DNA of 46,834 nt. Source: Candidatus Dadabacteria bacterium. GTDB lineage: Bacteria; Desulfobacterota_D; UBA1144; Nemesobacterales; Nemesobacteraceae. Below the pieces are notes generated by a model. It searched no databases and was not told where the DNA came from. It worked only from the letters and a program-made list of their open reading frames with translations. The translations under genes were made by a program, and so were the position numbers. The stretch spans positions 1 to 46,834 of the forward strand of contig JAPPAR010000010.1 of NCBI GenBank assembly GCA_026705445.1, written 5' to 3'. Positions 17,151-25,541 of this stretch are shown piece by piece; within the stretch, counting starts at the first letter, position 1, and each line of letters opens with the position of its first letter.

Positions 17151-18422
17151 ATGAGAGTTTTAGCAGTTTTAGCCGTGTCTTTTTTGACGTTGCTTTCCTT
17201 TATGTCGCTTCCCGCCCAGGCCGGCGGCGACCAGAGCATCAGGGAACAGATTGAGGAACTTAAGAAGCAGATAGAAAGGCTCGAGGAACAGAGCCAGCAG
17301 ATGAACATGAAGATGTACGAGGGCAAGGACCCCAAGGCTTGGTACAACAAGATAAAAGTCAAGACCAAAAAAGGCGCGGGTCTTACTTTCCAGACCTCGG
17401 ACAGCAACTACAAGCTCAGGATGAGGCTCCACAGCCAGTTCCAGACTAACTACATAAACCCTGACGGAGAGGACAATGAAAGTCTCGGTTTCAGGGTAAG
17501 AAGACTCAGAGTGACCTGGGACGGTAACGCTTTTGCCCCGTGGATGAAATATAAGATTCAGTACGATTTCTCAGGAGGTGGAGAACTCAAGGATATGAAG
17601 CTTTCGTTTGCCAAGAACAGAGCTTTTGTTCCGGTCGCAGGTCAGTACAAGATTGCGTTCAACAGGGAGGCGCTCACATCCTCTTCCGCCCTTCCGCTCG
17701 TCGGCCGCTCTATCATAAATGACAACTTTCAGTATGACAGGGATATCGGTGTAGGCGTTTACGGTCTTCTCGGTGGCGGAATGCTCCGCTATGATCTCGG
17801 CGTTTTCCAGGGAGAAGGTGCGAACGTGAAAAATGACACGGGAGATACGGGAATGCTCTGGGCTGGTAGAATTCAGGCGGCTCTTCTCGGCGGAAAGGCG
17901 AAAAGCGTGAAAGAAAATTTCGCCAAGAGACCCACGATTACAATTGGAGCCGCTGTTGCGGGCGTAGACGTTGAGGAAGGTGGTGATTCCGGTAATAAGG
18001 CAATTAAGAATGCGGGACTCGAAGACGGCAGGATGACTTCAATCACCTTCGACGCGAACTACAGAGACCCGAGATTTAATCTTACCGGTGAGTATATCGG
18101 AAGATGGTTGAATCCCGACGATGCGGGTGTGGAAACAGGCTATGACTACGGTTTCAGGGTCCAGGGCGGTTTCTTCCTGATTCCGAAGAAAATCGAGGTT
18201 GCTTCCAGATATGCCATGGTTGTTTATGATAATGATCCAAACGCGTTCAAAGCAGAAGAGCTTGACAACGTATGGACGTTCACCCAGGGACTTAGCTACT
18301 ACCTAAGCGACAATCACAAGTGGAAAGTGCAGCTTGACTACACATTCCAGAGGAAAGAGGACCTCGATGGCGCAGAGTCTGATGAGTCGATGGTAAGAGC
18401 TCAGGTTCAGGCCTATTTTTAG
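17151..18422 (+). CDS. OprP/OprO-like phosphate-selective porin
   Basis: A 423-residue outer-membrane porin. Residues 1-24 are a signal peptide ending A-Q-A. Residues about 27-55 are a coiled coil ('EELKKQIERLEEQ'), as in trimeric OprP-type porins. The rest is alternating amphipathic beta-strands ending in a C-terminal Phe, the assembly signal for the outer membrane. Its position inside the pho regulon behind a Pho box supports phosphate uptake. AAGGAG is 8 bases before ATG 17151. Ion selectivity itself cannot be read from sequence. A strong terminator follows. Confidence 0.9.
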   Translation: MRVLAVLAVSFLTLLSFMSLPAQAGGDQSIREQIEELKKQIERLEEQSQQMNMKMYEGKDPKAWYNKIKVKTKKGAGLTFQTSDSNYKLRMRLHSQFQTNYINPDGEDNESLGFRVRRLRVTWDGNAFAPWMKYKIQYDFSGGGELKDMKLSFAKNRAFVPVAGQYKIAFNREALTSSSALPLVGRSIINDNFQYDRDIGVGVYGLLGGGMLRYDLGVFQGEGANVKNDTGDTGMLWAGRIQAALLGGKAKSVKENFAKRPTITIGAAVAGVDVEEGGDSGNKAIKNAGLEDGRMTSITFDANYRDPRFNLTGEYIGRWLNPDDAGVETGYDYGFRVQGGFFLIPKKIEVASRYAMVVYDNDPNAFKAEELDNVWTFTQGLSYYLSDNHKWKVQLDYTFQRKEDLDGAESDESMVRAQVQAYF

Positions 18423-18472
18423 GATCCTACGCTAAGGAACAATTTTTTTCTTTCCTTTTAATCTGTTAGACC

Positions 18473-18511
18473 AAAGCTCCTTGCGTCGGATGCGGCGCGA
18501 GGGGCTTTTTT
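18473..18511 (+). terminator. Rho-independent terminator after the porin gene
   Basis: A 13-bp stem (18473-18485 with 18496-18508, two G-U pairs) closes a 10-base loop and runs into TTTTTT (18506-18511). It separates the pho regulon from the trp genes. Confidence 0.85.
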
Positions 18512-18548
18512 ATTCTCATTCGGATACGATTAATTAATTCTGCCTCAT

Positions 18549-18564
18549 CGGTTAGGATTAACCG
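18549..18564 (+). promoter_or_regulatory. Hairpin over the trpF ribosome site
   Basis: CGGTTA (18549-18554) and TAACCG (18559-18564) form a perfect stem with loop GGAT. The only Shine-Dalgarno-like sequence, AGGA at 18554-18557, lies in this loop, 3 bases before trpF ATG 18568. It may limit or time translation initiation. Confidence 0.4.
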
Positions 18565-18567
18565 CAA

Positions 18568-19188
18568 ATGACTAGAGTAAAGGTGTGCGGAATAACCAAC
18601 TCGGAGGACGCGCTCTGCGCGGTGGGGCTGGGAGCTTCGGCTCTCGGTTTCGTTTTCTACGAGAAAAGCCCGAGGTTTATCAGTGCCGAAGAGGCGGGAG
18701 AAATAATAAGCCAGGTCCCCCCGTTTGTAGCCAAGGTGGGGGTTTTCGTAAACGCCGAGGCGGATTGCCTGAGGGAGGCAAAAGACATCGCGGGTTTTGA
18801 TGTCTATCAGTTCCACGGGGATGAGACCCCGGAGTTTTGCGCTGCGTTCGCAGAGAACTACATAAAGGCCATAAGGGTTAAGAATGCGGGAAGTCTCGAT
18901 GCGGTGGAACTCTACGATACGGACGCATTTCTTTTCGATGCCTACTCGCCTGATGCCTATGGAGGCACGGGAGAGAATTTTTCGTGGGACGTTCTTTCCC
19001 GCCGGAAACTTGAGGATAAATTCGTTATACTTTCCGGAGGACTTAACTCGGGTAACGTGCGCGAGGCCATACAGGCGGTGAATCCCTACGCCGTCGACGT
19101 GAGTTCCGGGGTTGAAAGCTCCCCGGGCATAAAAGATCATCTTAAGCTCAAGCGGTTTATGGAGGCCGCGGGTTATGGGCAAGACTGA
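18568..19188 (+). CDS. trpF: Phosphoribosylanthranilate isomerase
   Basis: A 206-residue TIM-barrel enzyme that isomerises phosphoribosylanthranilate to CdRP in tryptophan synthesis. The general-base Cys7 is in V-K-V-C-G-I, and the barrel-end motif '[18 protein letters not shown]' (about 173-190) with its phosphate-binding loop is typical. ATG 18568 is the start; the hairpin described just upstream overlaps its weak ribosome site. It overlaps trpB by 14 bases, so the pair is co-translated. trpC, trpD and trpE are not in this window. Confidence 0.95.
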   Translation: MTRVKVCGITNSEDALCAVGLGASALGFVFYEKSPRFISAEEAGEIISQVPPFVAKVGVFVNAEADCLREAKDIAGFDVYQFHGDETPEFCAAFAENYIKAIRVKNAGSLDAVELYDTDAFLFDAYSPDAYGGTGENFSWDVLSRRKLEDKFVILSGGLNSGNVREAIQAVNPYAVDVSSGVESSPGIKDHLKLKRFMEAAGYGQD

Positions 19189-20374
19189 CCGGAGATACAG
19201 CTATCCTGACACGGGAGGTCATTTCGGAGACTTCGGAGGTCGTTATGTCTCAGAAACCCTTATGCCCGCTCTGATCGAGCTTCAGAGGGCCTACGAGGAG
19301 GCCGCGGCTGACGAGACTTTTCACGAGGAGATCGATTACTACCTGAAGCAGTACGCGGGGAGGCCCACCCCGCTTTATTACGCCCGCGCGATGACGGAGA
19401 GTCTCGGCGGCGCCAAGATTTACCTTAAAAGAGAGGATCTTGCCCACACCGGGGCGCACAAGATAAACAACACGATAGGACAGGGGGTTCTCTGCGGGAG
19501 GATGGGCAAGGACAGGATAATAGCCGAAACCGGGGCGGGACAGCACGGGGTCGCCACAGCCACGGTTGCTGCGCTTTTGAACAAGGAGTGCGTGATATAC
19601 ATGGGGGAGGAGGACACGAAACGCCAGGAACTCAATGTTTTCCGCATGAAGCTTCTGGGAGCTGAGGTGAGGCCCGTGGTCTCGGGCACGAAGACACTCA
19701 AAGACGCCATGAACGAGGCCATGAGAGACTGGGTTACGAACGTGAGAAACACCTTCTACATAATAGGAAGCGTTGCCGGTCCCCATCCCTACCCGATGAT
19801 GGTAAGGGATTTTCAGTCCGTGATCGGGCATGAGGCGATGGAGCAGATACTCGCCGCGGAGGGAAAGCTTCCCGACACCCTGGTTGCCTGCGTCGGTGGA
19901 GGCTCAAACGCCATGGGCCTTTTCTTCCCTTTCATAGAGGAATCCGGGGTAAGGAAAATCGGCGTGGAGGCGGCGGGCCATGGTCTTGAGAGCGGTCTTC
20001 ACTCCGCGACCATAACCGCGGGCTCAGTAGGGGTCCTTCACGGAAGCAAAACCTACCTGCTCCAGGATGAAGACGGCCAGGTACAGGGCGCCCATTCCGT
20101 CGCCGCTGGTCTTGACTACCCGGGCGTGGGTCCCGAGCATTCGTATTTCCAGGACGCGGGCGAGGTCGATTACGTTTCCGTAACGGACGAAGAAGCGCTC
20201 TCGGCGTTTTCCTATCTCTCGGAAGTAGAGGGAATAATACCCGCGCTTGAAACCGCACACGCAATAGCCCACGTGCGCAAAATCGCTCCGTCCATGTCCC
20301 CCGAGCAGATTATAGTTATCTGTCTCTCCGGCCGGGGGGATAAGGACATACATACCGCTTCCTCTCTTATATGA
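19175..20374 (+). CDS. trpB: Tryptophan synthase beta subunit
   Basis: A 399-residue PLP enzyme that joins indole and serine to make tryptophan. The PLP lysine is Lys96 in H-T-G-A-H-K-I-N-N. The catalytic Glu follows in '[11 protein letters not shown]' (about 116-126), and the phosphate loop '[10 protein letters not shown]' is near 235. It is the usual TrpB1 type and should pair with TrpA. It starts inside trpF. trpA follows only after a 149-base gap with its own promoter. Confidence 0.97.
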   Translation: MGKTDRRYSYPDTGGHFGDFGGRYVSETLMPALIELQRAYEEAAADETFHEEIDYYLKQYAGRPTPLYYARAMTESLGGAKIYLKREDLAHTGAHKINNTIGQGVLCGRMGKDRIIAETGAGQHGVATATVAALLNKECVIYMGEEDTKRQELNVFRMKLLGAEVRPVVSGTKTLKDAMNEAMRDWVTNVRNTFYIIGSVAGPHPYPMMVRDFQSVIGHEAMEQILAAEGKLPDTLVACVGGGSNAMGLFFPFIEESGVRKIGVEAAGHGLESGLHSATITAGSVGVLHGSKTYLLQDEDGQVQGAHSVAAGLDYPGVGPEHSYFQDAGEVDYVSVTDEEALSAFSYLSEVEGIIPALETAHAIAHVRKIAPSMSPEQIIVICLSGRGDKDIHTASSLI

Positions 20375-20410
20375 AGCGGCGCGGACCGGTTTTTCTTCCC
20401 CGCCACCAGC

Positions 20411-20439
20411 TTGACAATAACCATACGCGCGTATATAAA
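20411..20439 (+). promoter_or_regulatory. Strong sigma-70-type promoter for trpA
   Basis: A consensus -35 TTGACA (20411-20416), a 17-base spacer, and TATAAA (20434-20439). Transcription from here would give a leader of about 78 bases before trpA ATG 20524. Confidence 0.75.
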
Positions 20440-20523
20440 GCTTCCGAAGGTTGGAGGTTCGTTTTTTATTCTGTCTGCTTGCGATTTCTGCGTTTCCAGA
20501 CTGCCGGCTTCTTATAAAAGCAC

Positions 20524-21324
20524 ATGGGAAGGATAAAGGAAAAATTCCGCGAACTTCGGGAGAAAAACAAAGCGGCTTTAATCTGCTATGTTACCGCCGG
20601 GGATCCCGATATCGACTTGACCGAGCAGATCATTGACCACCTGGAGGCAAGCGGTGTCGACATGGTGGAAATCGGCATACCCTTTTCGGACCCCATGGCG
20701 GACGGGCCGGTGATCCAGGCTGCTTCGGAACGGGCTCTTGCTAACTCGACATCCCTCTCCGACGTGCTTTCGCTTGTTAAAAGGATAAGGTCCCGCTCGG
20801 ATATTCCCGTGATACTTTTCGGCTACTACAACCCTTTTTTCTCCTACGGTACCGAGCGATTCGCGCGCGACGCCCGCGAGGCGGGAGCGGACGGAGTTCT
20901 GGTCGTTGATCTTCCGCCCGAGGAAGCCGGGGAACTGAACGTCCATGTCGAGCAGGAGGGGCTTGACCGCATTTTTTTGCTTGCCCCTACGAGTACCGAA
21001 GAAAGGATAGAGATGGTGTCGCAAAACGCCTCGGGTTTTATCTATGTGGTTTCGGTTACCGGGGTCACGGGAGCGCGTCCTGACATGGACTACGATCTTG
21101 AGGATCTGGTGGAAAGAATAAAGCGCCGCTCTGAGCTTCCCGTCGGGGTAGGTTTCGGGGTGTCCTCCGCACGCCAGGCTGCCGCGATAGCCTCTTTTTC
21201 CGATGCTGTTATCGTGGGGAGCGCCCTTGTGAGAATAATCGAGAGCGGTGGAGAGGGAAGGCAGGAAATGCTGGGTAGGATTTCAAGCTTCACAGAGGAA
21301 CTTAGCGCCGCCTGCTACAGATAG
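20524..21324 (+). CDS. trpA: Tryptophan synthase alpha subunit
   Basis: A 266-residue TIM-barrel lyase that splits indole-3-glycerol phosphate into indole and glyceraldehyde-3-phosphate. The catalytic pair Glu49 and Asp60 lies in 'VEIGIPFSDPMADGP'. The loop 'VSVTGVTGAR' (about 177-186) and phosphate-binding 'VGFGVSSARQ' (about 213-222) are also typical. It passes indole through a tunnel to TrpB. The ribosome site before ATG 20524 is weak. It is separated from trpB by an independent promoter, so alpha and beta could be made in unequal amounts. Confidence 0.96.
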   Translation: MGRIKEKFRELREKNKAALICYVTAGDPDIDLTEQIIDHLEASGVDMVEIGIPFSDPMADGPVIQAASERALANSTSLSDVLSLVKRIRSRSDIPVILFGYYNPFFSYGTERFARDAREAGADGVLVVDLPPEEAGELNVHVEQEGLDRIFLLAPTSTEERIEMVSQNASGFIYVVSVTGVTGARPDMDYDLEDLVERIKRRSELPVGVGFGVSSARQAAAIASFSDAVIVGSALVRIIESGGEGRQEMLGRISSFTEELSAACYR

Positions 21325-21345
21325 ATGCTCTGAATTCCAGATACT

Positions 21346-22662
21346 ATGAGTACGAACGGGGAAAGGCGATATATGTTCATCGGAGAATTTGATATTCTCC
21401 TGATGAGCCTTTTTAAGAACAGGGGTAAGGTAACAGAACTTGATTCTCCCGATGACGCGTTCAAGCAGAAGGGAACCTTTACGCTTATAGTCGTAAACAA
21501 CGAATTTGCAACCAAGGAGTTTCTGGTATCCCTTGCTCGCAGTTATTCCACGAGCCCGATAGTTGTTTCCGCCGACGGTAAGAGGCGCAAGGACGGCTAT
21601 ATAGCGAGATACGTGAGATTCGACGAAGTCGCCGACAGCCAGATATCCTTTGAGGAGAAGCTCGCGAGGTCCGATATCTCCGTAAGACTGATAAGAGAGG
21701 TTCACCGCGACGCGAAAAAGCTTCTCATACTCGTTCATAATCACCCCGACCCGGACGCGATCGCAAGCGCCATGGCCCTTCGGACCCTTCTTAGAAGGAA
21801 CAGGAAGACGGCGACCATAGGCTACCTCGGGGAGAAAATTTCAAGACCAGAGAACGTGGCCATGGTGGAGCTTATGGACATAGACTTGCAGGTGATTTCC
21901 CAAGATGACATAAAAAATTTCGATTCCATAGCGCTTGTCGATGTGCAGCCTTCTTATTTCAGAGGGGAGATTGCGGATGTCGATTCGGTGATCGACCATC
22001 ATCCGATAACCCCCGAGTGCGATGCAAAATTCACAGAGATAAGTTCCGAGGAAGGAGCTACCGCGACGATCATGACCCGGCTCCTCAGGGCCGCACAGGT
22101 TGAGATTTCCGCGAAACTCTCGGCCGCGCTTCTCTACGGCATAAAAACCGACACCATGATTCTCAACAGGGGTGCGGATCTTGACGACCTTGAAGCGTTC
22201 ACATACCTCTACAGTCAGGCTGACTTGGGTTTGCTCAGGAAAATAGAGTCCAAAAACCTGTATTCAGAAGAGATCAAGCATTACGGCCAGGCGCTCTCAA
22301 GACACTGGATAAATGACGGAATAATTTTCATGAACCTGGGAAGGATAGAAAAGGAACATCTTATTGCCCAGGTGGCTGACATGGGGATGAAGGTGGAAGG
22401 GGTCAAATGGTCTGTTGCCTTCGGGATTGTTTCCGGTTCCCATGTGGTTATGTCCGTAAGAAACAGCGGATCCGTCAAGAGTGCCGGGCGGCTGCTTTTC
22501 GAGCTTTTTGACGAAATAGGAAGCGCCGGAGGACACAGATCCTACGCCAAGGCCGTGATTCCCATGCAAGAAGTGAGTGAACTTATAGGAAAAACCTCGC
22601 GCAAGAACATAGAGCAGTGGATCGACAGGGTATTTAGAACCGCGACCGCTCAGAAGACCTGA
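21346..22662 (+). CDS. DHH-family phosphoesterase (NrnA-like) with extra N-terminal domain
   Basis: A 438-residue protein. The first 120 residues form an alpha/beta domain, possibly a nucleotide-binding TrkA-N-like fold. After it comes a DHH phosphoesterase: motif I 'HNHPDPDAIAS' (about 138-148), then D-H-H at 217-219 and a Gly-rich DHHA1 region with 'GGHRSYA' (about 393-399). Such enzymes degrade nanoRNA, pAp or cyclic dinucleotides using Mn2+. ATG 21346 lacks a ribosome site; ATG 21373 (residue 10) has GGGGAAAGG 7 bases upstream and may be the true start. A weak terminator follows. Confidence 0.85.
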   Translation: MSTNGERRYMFIGEFDILLMSLFKNRGKVTELDSPDDAFKQKGTFTLIVVNNEFATKEFLVSLARSYSTSPIVVSADGKRRKDGYIARYVRFDEVADSQISFEEKLARSDISVRLIREVHRDAKKLLILVHNHPDPDAIASAMALRTLLRRNRKTATIGYLGEKISRPENVAMVELMDIDLQVISQDDIKNFDSIALVDVQPSYFRGEIADVDSVIDHHPITPECDAKFTEISSEEGATATIMTRLLRAAQVEISAKLSAALLYGIKTDTMILNRGADLDDLEAFTYLYSQADLGLLRKIESKNLYSEEIKHYGQALSRHWINDGIIFMNLGRIEKEHLIAQVADMGMKVEGVKWSVAFGIVSGSHVVMSVRNSGSVKSAGRLLFELFDEIGSAGGHRSYAKAVIPMQEVSELIGKTSRKNIEQWIDRVFRTATAQKT

Positions 22663-22685
22663 GGACGGAAGCCAACCTCTTTTTT
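22661..22685 (+). terminator. Weak terminator after the DHH gene
   Basis: GAGG (22661-22664) can pair with CCTC (22676-22679), with an inner GG/CC pair, and a run of six T (22680-22685) follows. The stem is short and interrupted. Confidence 0.35.
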
Positions 22686-22793
22686 CCGCTGAACCCGGTT
22701 TTTCCCTTCCGCTTTTAAAGCTATATTAATGATAGCAAGCCCCATATTAATCAAGGTGGATTTGCGACGAACAGCTTGGTTTCCCAAGAGAAG

Positions 22794-23822
22794 ATGAAAC
22801 TCAAGACGGCAATTCTGGGAGTTACGGGTTATGTCGGCCAGCAGCTTCTTTCCCTTCTGGCGCGCCACCCTAACATTGACCTGCGGGTGCTTACGTCTGA
22901 GAAGTTCTCGGGCAGGAGGGCGGATGAGGCGTTTCCGCATCTTTTGGGCTACTCGGATCTTATCCTAAGCCCCGTATCGAAAATTCCTGACTCAGAACCT
23001 CTTGATCTTCTGTTCTCCTGTCTTCCCGGGGGTACTTCTTCTGTTTTCGTGCGGAAGTTCCTTGAGAAGGGCGTAAGGGTGATTGATCTCAGCTCCGACT
23101 TAAGATTCTCTGACCCTGCCGACTACTCCCAGGCTCACGGCGTAGCGCCGCGCTTTCCCGAACTTCTCTCTCAAGCGGTCTACGGACTTAGCGAACTTAA
23201 CCGCGAGAGAATAAAAAACGCCCCGTTGATTGCTAACGCGGGTTGCTACTCTACCTGCGTTTCACTCGCCGTGGTGCCTTTTCTTAAAGAGTATGAAGTG
23301 GAAAACGACATTATAGTGGACATAAAGTCTTCTTTTTCGACTTCGGGACGAGCGCCGAAACCCGAGAGTCACTACACCGAGGTAAAGGAGGACGTATCTG
23401 CTCGTGGGGCTGGAGGGGATGACCAGAAACATGAGATTCTTCGCGTGCTCTACGATTTCTGCGGCGTGAAGAAGAAACTGCTTTTCTTCAATACACGTAT
23501 TCCGGTTAAAAGGGGAATAATGGCCACTTCGTATCTCAGGCTCCGCTCGGAGATCTCCCCCGATGAGGTAAGGGAACTTTACGCCGGGTTCTACAGAGAT
23601 GATGCTTTCGTCCGGGTCTGCGACGAGCCGCCCGGAATGGCGTCTGTTTCCGGTTCCAACTATATCTCTTTGGGTTTCTGCGAGCGGGAAGGGCACCTTG
23701 TCATCGTCTCGGTTCTTGACAATCTCATGAAGGGAGCCGCGGGCCAGGCCGTTCAGAACATGAATATAGTCTTTGGATTTCCCGAGGACACTGGACTCGG
23801 ACAAGTTCCCCTTTTCCCGTGA
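22794..23822 (+). CDS. argC: ArgC-like semialdehyde dehydrogenase lacking the usual HRH motif
   Basis: A 342-residue protein with the full ArgC layout: N-terminal Rossmann motif 'GVTGYVGQQLL' (9-19), catalytic Cys151 in N-A-G-C-Y-S-T, and the typical C-terminus 'NLMKGAAGQAVQNMN'. ArgC reduces N-acetylglutamyl phosphate to the semialdehyde in arginine synthesis. The usual G-x-H-R-H-x-P-E-I stretch, which holds the catalytic His, aligns without gaps to residues 207-214 and reads D-D-Q at 209-211, so this His appears lost. The start is ATG 22794; an upstream TTG (22776) is possible. The AMP-ligase gene begins 7 bases after the stop and the ACP gene follows, which is unusual company for argC. Confidence 0.85.
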   Translation: MKLKTAILGVTGYVGQQLLSLLARHPNIDLRVLTSEKFSGRRADEAFPHLLGYSDLILSPVSKIPDSEPLDLLFSCLPGGTSSVFVRKFLEKGVRVIDLSSDLRFSDPADYSQAHGVAPRFPELLSQAVYGLSELNRERIKNAPLIANAGCYSTCVSLAVVPFLKEYEVENDIIVDIKSSFSTSGRAPKPESHYTEVKEDVSARGAGGDDQKHEILRVLYDFCGVKKKLLFFNTRIPVKRGIMATSYLRLRSEISPDEVRELYAGFYRDDAFVRVCDEPPGMASVSGSNYISLGFCEREGHLVIVSVLDNLMKGAAGQAVQNMNIVFGFPEDTGLGQVPLFP

Positions 23823-23829
23823 CGGGGCG

Positions 23830-25275
23830 ATGAGAAACTACTGCGAAATACTTTATTCAAACCTGGAGCGAAATTCCCGGGGAGCGGCCGTCTGGTATCA
23901 AGGAGAAATCTACAGCTACGCGCAGCTCTGCGGCTTTGTTGACGGCTTTTCCTCGTTTCTTTCCAACCTAGGGGTGTCACGGGGGGATAAGGTGTGCGTT
24001 TTTCTTCCCAATTCGCTTTCCCTTGCCGTATCTGTTTTCTCGATAGCGAGACTCGGAGCTGCCTGCGTTCCGATCGACAGCACCTCTGGAACCGAGGAGA
24101 TAAGACACTGCCTTGAGTTCTCGAAGCCGGCCCTGATCGTTACGGACGAGTCTCTTGCGCATACCGTGAACGCCGTTTCCGGAGGCATAACCACCGTTTG
24201 CGTGACCCGGGACAACTTTCTGGGCGAGGCTCCCGCGGATCCGCTAGGAAACCGTCCTTCGGAGGAATCCATCTACCTTTTTTCCACTGGCTCAACCGGA
24301 AAGCCTAAGTGCGTTGCGAGAAGCCACGCCAACATGATCGCCCTTGCCCGGAATCACACGGCCACAATAAACTGGGATAGCGGGGACAGGATTCTTTTTT
24401 CGATTCCGATATCGCATACCTATGGTCTTGGGAACTTCGTAAGCGCAGTAAGCGTCGGGGCGTGCTGTTATTTCCTTCCGAGGTTTACCAGAAAAGAGGT
24501 CCTGGGCGTGCTTGAAGAAGAACAGATAACGGTCTTTCCCGCCGTCCCGTTCATGCTAGAGACCCTTGCTCGAAGCGCGGGCCGTGGGGATTATGATTTC
24601 CCGCGGCTAAAGCACGTTATTTCCGCCGGGGCTCCCCTGCCCGAGGAAACCTTTTTTTCCTTCCACCGGGCTTTCGGCGTCTATCCCCGCCAGCTCTACG
24701 GTTCCTCCGAGACCGGGGTGATGGCAATTAATATCGCGGAGAACATAGAGGAGAAGCGTTTTTCAGTCGGAGTACCGGTTGAAAACGTCGTTATAAGGGT
24801 GGTCTCGGAAACCGGGGGTGAACTTCCGGTCGGGCAGATCGGCGAGATAATAATAAGGAGCCCTTCCATGACAGACGGCTACGTTGATTTTCCGGAAGAG
24901 ACCGAGAGGGTTTTTGTCGACGGTTTTTACCACACCGGGGATCTCGGAATGTTCGACGACGACGGGTATCTTTTCATTCGCGGAAGAAAGAAGCTTTTCA
25001 TCAACATCTCTGGGAACAAGGTTGACCCGTTCGAGGTTGAGAACCTGCTTATGACTCACGGGGTAATAACGGAAGCTGCGGTGATAGGAACCCTTGGAGC
25101 CGGGGGCAGGGAAGAGGTAAAGGCCTTTATCGTCGCGGACGGACTCACGAGGCGGGAAGTTGTCAGTTTCTGCAGGGGAAAAATTTCCGACTACAAGATT
25201 CCCGTGAAAATGGAATTTGTAGATGCACTTCCGAGAAGCCCGGCAGGCAAAGTGCTTAGGGGGAAACTTAAGTGA
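23830..25275 (+). CDS. AMP-dependent acyl/amino-acid ligase
   Basis: A 481-residue ANL-superfamily adenylating enzyme. It has the phosphate loop 'STGSTGKPKCVARSH' (about 154-168), 'YGSSETG' (about 295-301), 'YHTGDLG' (about 375-381), the hinge 'GRKKLFINISGNKVDP' (about 393-408), and the C-terminal catalytic Lys in 'PRSPAGKVLRGKLK'. It activates a carboxylic acid as the acyl-AMP and transfers it to a thiol. The carrier is probably the ACP encoded next, whose GTG overlaps this stop by 4 bases. ATG 23830 is chosen because an earlier GTG would overlap argC by 50 bases. The substrate is unknown. Confidence 0.88.
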   Translation: MRNYCEILYSNLERNSRGAAVWYQGEIYSYAQLCGFVDGFSSFLSNLGVSRGDKVCVFLPNSLSLAVSVFSIARLGAACVPIDSTSGTEEIRHCLEFSKPALIVTDESLAHTVNAVSGGITTVCVTRDNFLGEAPADPLGNRPSEESIYLFSTGSTGKPKCVARSHANMIALARNHTATINWDSGDRILFSIPISHTYGLGNFVSAVSVGACCYFLPRFTRKEVLGVLEEEQITVFPAVPFMLETLARSAGRGDYDFPRLKHVISAGAPLPEETFFSFHRAFGVYPRQLYGSSETGVMAINIAENIEEKRFSVGVPVENVVIRVVSETGGELPVGQIGEIIIRSPSMTDGYVDFPEETERVFVDGFYHTGDLGMFDDDGYLFIRGRKKLFINISGNKVDPFEVENLLMTHGVITEAAVIGTLGAGGREEVKAFIVADGLTRREVVSFCRGKISDYKIPVKMEFVDALPRSPAGKVLRGKLK

Positions 25276-25532
25276 CCGAGCGAAAAGAAGTTCTTGGAGA
25301 GAAAATAAGGCGGCTTGTCGTCGGCAAGTTCAATCTTGACATCAGTCCTCAGGACATATCGGCTGAGCAGTCGCTGATCGAGCTCGGAGTTGGCGTTGAT
25401 TCCGTTTCGACGCTTGAATTCATTATGGAGCTCGAAGAGGAGTTTGGGGTCTCAATTGACGAGTCCGAGGTTCCCCCCGGGATTCTTGAGACCGTTGAGA
25501 GCTTATCTGAGTTTATTCTCTCGCTTAAGTGA
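25272..25532 (+). CDS. Acyl carrier protein
   Basis: An 86-residue carrier of four helices. The phosphopantetheine-attachment serine is Ser44 in G-V-D-S-V-S-T-L-E-F. The start GTG overlaps the ligase TGA (GTGA), so ligase and carrier are made together. It is probably the stand-alone thiol acceptor of the upstream AMP ligase and not the fatty-acid ACP, which normally sits with fab genes. The next gene, nadE, converges with a 9-base gap. Confidence 0.9.
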   Translation: MTERKEVLGEKIRRLVVGKFNLDISPQDISAEQSLIELGVGVDSVSTLEFIMELEEEFGVSIDESEVPPGILETVESLSEFILSLK

Positions 25533-25541
25533 TTTGTCCTT

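Noticed and set aside
20440-20523. Tryptophan leader peptide or T-box before trpA
   Set aside because: No short frame with tandem Trp codons and no T-box consensus is visible in the leader.
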